Positions 56,669 to 64,000 of a DNA stretch of 64,000 nt are shown here, in pieces. Position 1 is the first letter of the stretch, and each line of letters opens with the position of its first letter. This DNA is from Hemileia vastatrix (taxonomy: Eukaryota; Basidiomycota; Pucciniomycetes; Pucciniales; Zaghouaniaceae): assembly GCA_030280995.1 (NCBI GenBank), contig JASXTE010000005.1, forward strand, positions 25,089,001-25,153,000. Reading direction: 5' to 3'. A program made the position numbers and the translations under genes. The notes below the pieces were generated by a model. That model was not told where the DNA came from and ran no database searches. It saw only the letters and a program-made list of their open reading frames with translations.

Positions 56669-57130
56669 ATACTAGACCCATGAGTTTAAGGAGATGAGAC
56701 AGCTTTACTCTTCCCAGTGATTTTGTGAGGCAATCAACAATCATGTGCTCAGTGGAGATGTGTCAAAGCTGAAAATGATTTTTGTTAAGGCTTTCAGTTA
56801 TCCAGCAGATTTGAGTGTCAACATGTTTGGATCTTTGATGGTATCTGAGTGAATCCTTGCATTGAGAGATGGAACTGGCATTATCTGCAAGGATTAAGTG
56901 TGAAGGTTATTTGGGAATGTTAAAAGAGGTGAGGAATTTTTTCATCCAAATTGCTTCACATACAGCATCAACAATGCCTCTAAATTCAGCTTCAGTACTT
57001 GAAATGGTAACATCTTGTTGCTTTTTAGAGCTTCAGGAAACAGCTCATCCATTTAGCATGACAACATACCCTCCAGTTGAGCACCTAGTGTCATGATCTC
57101 CAGCATAATCTGTGTCTGAATAGATGGGAG
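56669..57130 (-). pseudogene. Ty1/copia RNase H fragment
   Basis: Read on the minus strand from 57130: YSDTDYAGDHDTR(C)STGGYVVMLNG, then SSKKQQDVTISSTEAEF, AVCEAIWMKKFL, ILADNASSISQCKDSLRYHQRSKHVD and a tail like IVDCLTKSLGRVK. This is the copia RNase H domain and pol end. Stops (for example after LNG and in AVS-stop) show decay. The part upstream in the element (RT, integrase) is gone; family S LTR begins 33 bp further right. Confidence 0.85.
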
Positions 57131-57163
57131 GACAAAGAGATGGATGATTAGGAAAGGGACATT

Positions 57164-57946
57164 TGTCACACACCATGTGACACTTGAAGCAAAAGTACCT
57201 CAATTACACCACTATTCAAGCCTAACTCCTAGCAATATGTAAAAAGCAATCTTGGAACAATTACCTTCTATTGTGCTCTCAAATAAGCTGCGCTATTCAA
57301 ACTTTAAAGTATCCTAAATTTAAATATGCTTATACTTTTCAAAAATAAGCAATTTACATGCACTCTTGCACTAATGTCAAGGCAGTATTCAAAGGGGGAA
57401 ATTGTGGGTCTGAGGGTAAATTAGGAGGTCTGTGATAGAAGGTAAAGTATAGAAGGAATATAAATTTAGATTATTGATGGGAATTCCAGTGGAATAAATG
57501 GGTCTGTGGGTGTATGATAGCTGAATATTTGATGGGTCAGTGTGAGGAGGAATAGGATATTTAAAGGGGGTTTCTTTGGTTTGACTTTCTCTAGAATTAA
57601 ATTATAAAATATATTTGTGATAGTAGTCAAGCTCTTATTAGGCTATTATTATATTTGTTTTTTTATCTCTTAATAATCAATTTTGTTAAAATCCTAATAA
57701 CTTAAAATTCCCTTTGATTATTAAGTTGAAACCCTTTGTGAGATTCACCATAATAGTTAGTGTCCTTAAATTATACATTAATTATTCCTCAAAGATAATT
57801 AGGAACCATTCTTGGTTACTCAGTTCCATCTTTGAATCACTTCTTCAAAGTAATCCTCTGTGCTTTGAAGTTGTAATTTCCCTCATCCCTTTATCTCACT
57901 TACTTTGGGATCATCCTTGACCTTGTGTGTAGGTTTTCCAGTGACA
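57164..57946 (+). mobile_element. LTR of family S, without matching TSD
   Basis: Begins TGTCACACACCATGTGACAC and ends TTTTCCAGTGACA, alignable over its length with the solo LTR at 5406. Flanking 5-mers (ACATT and GTATA) do not match, so it may be one end of a lost element or the site has rearranged. Nearly every CG of the 5406 copy is CA or TG here. Confidence 0.85.
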
Positions 57947-58485
57947 GTATAATTTAATTCTCTGTAGTTCTCATTCTTTGTACCACTACAATTTTCAGGT
58001 GCTAAATATAAAAATGGTGCCTGTCTGACGCACTCCTCCCAAGGGCGCCACTACTAGAGCTCATGCTAGGGATAGGCCAACCTCATTAAGTCCTGTTTCT
58101 TGCACTCACTCCCTCAAACCACTTAATAGGGGGTGTCAGTTCTGGAAAATCCGCACTTAACTTAAGTGCAGATTTCAAACCAAATCAGCACTTAAATTTT
58201 GCAAAAAAAGTCACTTATTTCAAAAATGGGTGTCAGTTATGACCTCAAATCAGCACTTTTTTCCCGTTTTTTTTCACAACCACATTTCGGCCACAAAACA
58301 TCCCTTCCTTTCTTACCCCATCCCTGTCACATGTGACACACTGACCTTCCTCGCTACCTACCCATCAATCCTCGGCACACACCCCTTCCTGACATTTTCA
58401 ATATTTTGACCAGGCATGTTTACATTCTATTTTACTTATTTCTTCTACCTCTTAATCTTTTTTCTTGTTATGTGCCAGTTTCATA
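57947..58485. other. Region upstream of the Myb/SANT-like pseudogene
   Basis: Contains a near-palindrome GCACTTAACTTAAGTGC (about 58164-58180) and two copies of GGGTGTCAGTT (about 58131 and 58226), which could be an end of the transposon-like unit carrying the downstream gene. I found no matching inverted copy downstream. Confidence 0.4.
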
Positions 58486-59749
58486 ATGCCTCCCAGACAT
58501 TCCAAATATCAAAAGGTAACTCAAAAATCTGCTTCATCACAAAAGTCTCCTTGTAAAGCAAGCCCTACACCTGAAAAATCAAAGTCAGGTTCAGGTCAGC
58601 TTAAAAAGGATGATTATCTCATCATAATCAACTTCCTTAAAATAAAATCAAATTTTGAAGCATGTTTTGGATGTGAAAAGTCCACTTGTATTGGACGTCC
58701 ACCTTCTTCAAAGGTTAATGGCTACTTATTGATGGCCAATGAAGTAAGGAAGAAAACAAGGGGGAGAATTGATATCAATCCTAAACAAATGAAGGAGAGA
58801 TTTAAGAGTTACCAATCAAAATATAAAAAGACTCATCATGCTGCAAATGAAACTGGCTTTGGTATTGACGATGATGATTTGGAGATTGGAATTACTACTG
58901 TTTCCAAAAAGCTCAATGTCATGTGTCCTTTCTATGAGGAAATGGATAATCTTTTTGGCTCCCGAGTTGATGTAAACCCTTGGTTTCTACATGATACTAC
59001 TAAGAATATACCCTCTGGATCTTAACCATCAAATAATCCTCCTGAAATACCTGTACATCAACAGAATCAATCCCCTCCACCTTCTAACCATAGTTCAGCT
59101 GAAGATGATCCCGACTATCAAGCAGAACAATTATATCGCAGCAGATCTGAATCCTCAGAGGCCCAAAATTTAAATGTATGTTTACTTTTTGTTTTTTCTT
59201 CAATTCTTCTCTGAATTTCTCTTTCTTTCTAGTCTCCTCCTACTCAAACTCAATCTCCATTAAATAATCTCAATTCTGGAAATGTGAATCCCACTTTAGA
59301 AGCTGCTTTAGATGAACTTCCTGAAGCCTCTTGTTCAAACTCCAAACTAAAGTGTCAAGCCTCAACTTCAATGAACTTGAACCATCTATTAAAACATGGT
59401 AATACTTCAACAAGCTCATTTGGCTCCCTTGAGGATTACTTTGAAAAAAAGATATAAGTAAGTTTTGTTTACTATATATCTTAATCATTAACTCATTTAT
59501 TTATTTATTTATTTCAATTTAATTTTCTCAGCAAAATCAACTATTGTGAATAATGCCCTTGACTTTGAGAAGATGAAGTTTGATCATATGCTAAGGAAAG
59601 ATCAGAAAGCTTTAGATTTGGAAGAAAAAAAATTTGAGGCAGAGCAGATGGAAAGAGTAAATGACCGTCAATTTCAAAGAGAAATGGCTACTTGTGAATT
59701 GGAAAAACAAGAGAGTTTTAAAAAAAAGATTTCATTATGGAATGTGTAA
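58486..59749 (+). pseudogene. Myb/SANT-like DNA-binding protein family, pseudogene (3 exons)
   Basis: ATG at 58486 (MPPRHSKYQK). Basic Ser/Lys-rich N-terminus, then a helical domain with KVNGYLLMANEVRKK ... MKERFKSYQSKYKKTHHAANETGFGI ... TVSKKLNVMCPFYEEMDNLFG, similar to the Myb/SANT or trihelix-like proteins that are expanded in rust genomes and often linked to transposons. Intron 1 is 59176-59232 (GTATGT...CTAG); a second donor GTAAGT is at 59458 and an acceptor TCAG at 59528-59531. The last exon is a charged coiled coil (DFEKMKFDHMLRKDQKALDLEEKKFE). Broken: TAA at 59023-59025, TAA at 59455-59457 just before the donor, and the last exon is out of phase by one. Function of the family is unknown to me. 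Confidence 0.6.
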
Positions 59750-59828
59750 AAAATGGCCAATCTTATGAGGACATTAAAAAATTACTTGACCTTTTCAATT
59801 GATAGATTGTTTTTAAAATGCATTTTTA

Positions 59829-60142
59829 CTCAAGCTAACTCCAAAGTGGCAGTCAATTAATCCTGTTTTTCACATATCTCTCTTGGAACTGGCTTGATAA
59901 ATATACCTGGGCAAGAAATATCCTCCTCCAGAGCTAGTCAAAGTAGAAGATCATCTAGAGTGGGAAGTAAGCCAGATTCTTAATTCAAGAAGGCACAATG
60001 AAAAACTTTAATACTTCATGGAATGGGAAGGCTACCTCAATGATACTAATAAAACATCCTGGGAACCAGCCATTAACCTTTCTAATGCTCCTGAACTTAT
60101 CAAATCTTTTCATTTAAAATATCCTTCAAAACCTAAACCTTA
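59829..60142 (+). pseudogene. Chromovirus integrase tail and chromodomain fragment
   Basis: Reads LTPKWQSINPVFHISLLEL (the HPVFHVSLL block at the end of Ty3 integrases), then PPPELVKVEDHLEWEVSQILNSRR ... YFMEWEGYLN ... TSWEPAINLSNAPELIKSFH, a canonical chromodomain. Stops at about 59896 and 60010 and no upstream pol show it to be a relic. Not from the A/B/D family. Confidence 0.85.
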
Positions 60143-61090
60143 AATTCTTTCTCTGTTTTTTTTCTTTCTTTTTTCTCTCTTCTTTTTTTCATCTCTAAAA
60201 ACTTAAATCTTAAAATATTCAACATATCTTTCAATTTAAACTTAAAACTTCATAATCATTCAAAACTTAAATTCTTTTATCTATTCTTTTCAATTTCAAG
60301 TTTCTGCATATTTCTTTATACTAAATTTAAAACTTTAAAATAAAAATAAGATAAAAATAAAATAAAAATAAGATAAAAATAAAATAAAAATAAAATAAAA
60401 TAAATTGAAATAAAATAAAATAAAACCAAAATAAAATAAAATAAAAAATAATAAAATAAAATTACACAATAAATAAAACATATATTAAAATAAATTCATT
60501 TTCTCTTTTTTCTTTCTTCTAAAATTGATTTGCATATTATGTATCATATTCTCTTCCAAATCTTTTTTCTTTCTTTTCTTTTCAACATTCGAACTCTTTT
60601 ATTTTCATTCTATTTCTGTTTTCCTCAAAACTCTAACCCTCAAAAACACCCAAACAATCAACACAACTGTCTTCAACAATCAATCTCAAATAAAATTTCT
60701 TTTAAATTATAAATTTCCTCTATTTTCTTCTCCCTAAATTTTCTTTCTTAAAATATTTCTTTTCTCTTTTCTTCTCTTGAAAATTTCTCTCTTAAAAAAC
60801 AAATTTTTCTTTTTTCTTTATTTTCTTCAATTTACATAATAAACCAAAAAATAAAACAAGCAACAAAATAAAACAATAATCAAGAATAAAACAATATACA
60901 AAAAAAAAGAATTCTTTTCTTTTCTATTTTGATTTTTTATTTTCTCTAAATTATTTTTTCTTCCAATTTTATTTGAATCAATTCCTTCATCTTCTCCATG
61001 ACTTGTCAAGTTCCCTTTTGACTCTTCTCAAAGACTTCATCACCTTCAGCAAATACCTCCTCCCCAATATCCAACAATTCTTTGGCTATA
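60143..61090. repeat. Low-complexity CT-rich and AT-rich region
   Basis: TTTCTTTCTT-type stretches alternate with an AATAAAATAA-type run (about 60325-60480). No gene seen. Confidence 0.7.
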
Positions 61091-61094
61091 ACAT

Positions 61095-61260
61095 ACGTGG
61101 TGCAATATGGGAGGTGTACTTTCTAGAAAGTCCGCAACCTTGAACCCTAATTTATATATAATTGAGCACACATTGAGGCAGTGATGAAACAATCATGAAG
61201 AAATAGTGAATTTACTTTTAAAACACCTTGAAACTAATTTGAACACTCATTGAACCAAAG
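61095..61260. mobile_element. Partial CACTA-like MITE of the 260-bp family
   Basis: GTGGTGCAATATGGGAGGTG, then the palindrome ACTTTCTAGAAAGT (61118-61131), TCCGCAACCTTG, and an interior with GAGCACACATTGAG, all matching in order the left end of the copy at 62898. The outermost bases are altered and I could not find its other end. Confidence 0.6.
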
Positions 61261-62897
61261 TTTATTAATAGCTCAAAAAATATCTATACTTGAATTACAG
61301 GATTTGTTGAAGGGATAAAAAATAAATGAGCCCCACTATCAATCTAGCCTTGTGGCTTCATAAGATTTTTAAAAATTGTAATTTTTTTTCATTTTTTGAA
61401 TCTTATGAAACCCTCAGATACTTTGAATTATAAGAGATTTCACAAAATATTATAGGGTATTAACCCTATGAATATATAGATAAAACATCCAATATTCTAA
61501 GAAATTATTCATTAAGAAATATTTATTGAATTTCTATATTTCATTAAATTTTTATCAGTAAAAAATTGAGAAATTAACGCCTTTTCTCATTATATCAATC
61601 AATATTATTATTTATTTATTCATTTTCAAAACATTTGTGGAAAATGAAACACTCTTTAAAATAATTCAACATTAAATTTAGTCAATAGAAAAATTTGTAA
61701 GATTTATTTACATCTCATATTTAAATAAGCTAAAACAGGAAATAGGCCCAATTTTATTAAAAATATAACTTATCATGATCTTCATTATATCAAAAGAATA
61801 AAAAATCCAATTTTTATGAGAATAAAATATATGGTTAATAAATATTGAAAAATATTTTTGAGTTTTTTTTGGGATGTTTCATGCCATTATGATTTCAAAG
61901 TCTCAAAATATATTATATAAATTTTGTGCTTACATTGTTTTAAAATGTTCCTTAAAAGTACATTCCTCCCTTAAACTTCAAACCTCATTCTTCCCAAATC
62001 TAAAATTTTCTCCCTCTTACATTTTATTTAATTCTACCAAGAACTGTCCCATCCCAAACCCTTATTCCCCCTTCTCCACTCCAAATCATCCCATTACACC
62101 CCTTAACACCCTATTTATTCCCCTATTCATCACTTTCCACCCCAGCTTTCTTGATATCACTCCTTTTTCTCCCCTTCTAGCCCCTTTTACTCTATAGGCA
62201 GGAAAGGAGGTCATTTGGAAAGCCATATGGGTTGGATGAAAATTGAAGGGGTGGATTGGGGTGGGGTGGGGAATTTTCGGGGTGAAGAGTGAAAAAACGG
62301 GGGTTGAAAGCAAAAGCATTTTAATTATTTATAAAAAGAGTGGGGTGGAGTTGAGGCAAAAATAGGTACTTTAAGGTTGAAAAGGGTGGGGAAGGGTAGG
62401 GAGAGGCAAGAAAGGAGTGGTGAGGGATGAGGATGGTAGCAAAAGGGGTGTATTTGTGTTAAAAATGAAAATAGAGTTGAGGGGAATAGTAAGGAGGGCT
62501 TAAACTTGGATTTTGAAGCTTAGAGGGTGTAGCAAATGAATCAGGAGGGCAATAAAAGGGTGGGGGCTGGTAATAGAATTCATAGAAATGACAAGGTAGA
62601 AAAAGTTGTGTGGAGAGATTGTGAGGTTTCCTATTGAGTTAGCAAAAAATGGAAAGTGTACTCTATTTGGGCAAATATCAGAGTCCACCCCCTCAATCTA
62701 CAGCTCTATTCTTCCAATATGAAAAATGATTGATAATTATCTTTTATTGATATTTTTGAACTTAAAACTATAGTTTATACATCATTATTTAATATTTATT
62801 ATTTACAATGAACTTTAAGACTAAGAAAGTAATATAATAAAGTGATTGGTAACAAAATACTATTTTGATTTTTTACACAAGAATTGACAGTATGCTC
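61261..62897. other. Gene-poor stretch with a C-rich to G-rich switch
   Basis: AT-rich to about 61950; then the plus strand is pyrimidine/C-rich (61960-62195) and G-rich (62200-62560). A G4-type run GGGGTGGATTGGGGTGGGGT plus GGGG is at 62248-62271. Open frames here are short, overlap on both strands and resemble nothing known, so I call no gene. Confidence 0.5.
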
Positions 62898-63157
62898 CAC
62901 CATGCAATATGGGGGGGGTTTTGTTAGCAAGTCCACAACCTTGGACTCAAATTCACCACAGATTGAACACACATCGAGTTATTGAAAAAGGAACCATAAA
63001 ATCAGGGATGAACACCACTCAGAAGAACAGTTTTAGGTGGGTGTTCAAGTAGAGTTCAGTATGGGTTCAGTATGAGTTCAGTCTGAGTTTCATCTGAGTT
63101 CTGTCTGAGTTCAGGTTGGAGACTTGCTAAAAAGTCCACCCCCTATATTGCGTAGTG
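62898..63157. mobile_element. CACTA-like MITE (260 bp), second member of the family
   Basis: Left CACCATGCAATATGGGGGGG, right (reverse complement) CACTACGCAATATAGGGGG. Inside it matches the MITE at 36070 in reverse orientation, including the TTCAGTCTGAGTT repeats. Flanks are CTC and CTT, a 3-bp TSD with one change. The inner palindromes are decayed in both ends, unlike the 36070 copy. Confidence 0.88.
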
Positions 63158-64000
63158 CTTCTGATAAGTATACATGATATAAATTAATAATATAATAAGA
63201 AAATTGAAGCAAAAAGTTGAAAACTAAAAAAAAAATTTTAAGAAATTTAAATCAATTGAAGTTATGTATTTTATGAGTTTATTGTATCTATTGTTAAATG
63301 TAATAGTAAAATATGTTGGTTTATATTAAAAATATCTTTGAATTAAACTAAATAATCCAAGTAAAGTTTGAAGAAAAGATCTATCTACATATATAACCAA
63401 TTAACTTCTTTTCTTGTTTTGTGATTACTATATATAACTGCAAACTTAAGAAACTTTAATAATTTATCTGCCTCAATAAATTTGCAATAATCTTTTCAGT
63501 AACAGAAAAAAAATTCTGAGTCCTTTCTTTTACTAGTTTTATTCATTGCAATGACTATATATGTTTTCAAAAAAAATATTCATCATGTTTTTGGTGGAAC
63601 TTAGATTGAACTCTCAATACAATCCTGTTTCCAAGTGAGGTTCAAGTTAAGTTAAGCCATGTAAAAATTTATACTTCTATAGAATTTTTATTAAGTATTT
63701 TTAAATATAAAAATAATAATATTTTTATACTAAAATATTTTTATTAAATACTTTGAAGTTGTTAAAACAAGTACAAATTAAGAATCATTTTGATAAAATA
63801 TCATATTAAAAATAGTTTTAAGTTGATCATAAATTATTATGACATGAGTTCTTTCCATATGGTAGATTAAGAAAATAAATTAAAATTAATTTTATACAAC
63901 TATATTATATAAAAAAGTATCAGCTCTTTTTCTTAGATTTGAAGTACTTCAAAAAAAAATTTTTTTTACTTTAGGTACACATCACATAGAGTCTTCAAAG
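63158..64000. other. AT-rich end of window, nothing recognised
   Basis: No ORF of note, no repeat shared with the rest of the window. Confidence 0.5.

Noticed and set aside
61874..62319. Opposing ORFs of 107 and 77 codons
   Set aside because: Both arise from C-rich/G-rich low-complexity sequence and overlap each other; no splice or domain support.

Overview
The window looks like a transposon-packed, AT-rich nuclear region of a fungus, most likely a basidiomycete and probably a rust (Pucciniales). This rests on: small spliced single-copy genes with 50-180 nt GT-AG introns; a C6 zinc-cluster gene of the basidiomycete type; a decayed Myb/SANT-like gene resembling a family I associate with rusts; and Ty3 elements with chromodomain-like C-termini. 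The genus is not determined.

Most of the window is one Russian doll of mobile DNA, and the nesting can be proven from target-site duplications (TSDs). A Ty3 element B (+) has LTRs at 11134-12635 and 50414-51914 and is flanked by ATAAC on both sides, so one 5-6 kb element is stretched over 40.8 kb. Inside B sit (i) a 12.3-kb TIR-bounded, apparently non-coding CACTA-like DNA element at 14856-27146 (TSD ATT), and (ii) a second Ty3 element D (-) at 31540-50327 (TSD GAATT). D itself holds (iii) a 261-bp CACTA-like MITE at 36070-36330 (TSD ACA) in the protease region and (iv) a third LTR element E (-) at 38761-48163 (TSD ACGT) in the gag gene. B landed in an older solo-type LTR (pieces at 10904-11133 and 51920-52377), which carries another CACTA MITE (TSD TAG).

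Left of B: a decayed Ty3 element A (1 to about 7900), related to B and D and interrupted by a perfect solo LTR (5406-6210, TSD CAAGG), then a heavily mutated chromovirus pol, C (7915-10575). Right of B is a short gene island with two intact host genes on the + strand: mitochondrial glycine-cleavage H protein (53158-54079, 4 exons) and an RNA polymerase I RPA34.5-type subunit (54398-55434, 3 exons). After that come a Ty1/copia remnant (-), another LTR of the solo family, a pseudogenised Myb/SANT-like gene, a chromovirus integrase tail, low-complexity DNA and two more CACTA-type MITE copies.

The most unusual content is: the 12.3-kb CACTA-like element, whose core is about 15 tandem units of about 608 bp, each carrying a 46-bp near-perfect palindrome; element E, which has near-identical LTRs, a Gag-like ORF and an integrase ORF but no reverse transcriptase, carries an intron-bearing zinc-cluster gene in antisense, and is studded with more than 25 short hairpins with covarying stems; and a conserved phase-0 mini-intron in the gag genes of A, B and D. 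All coordinates and comparisons were made by eye.
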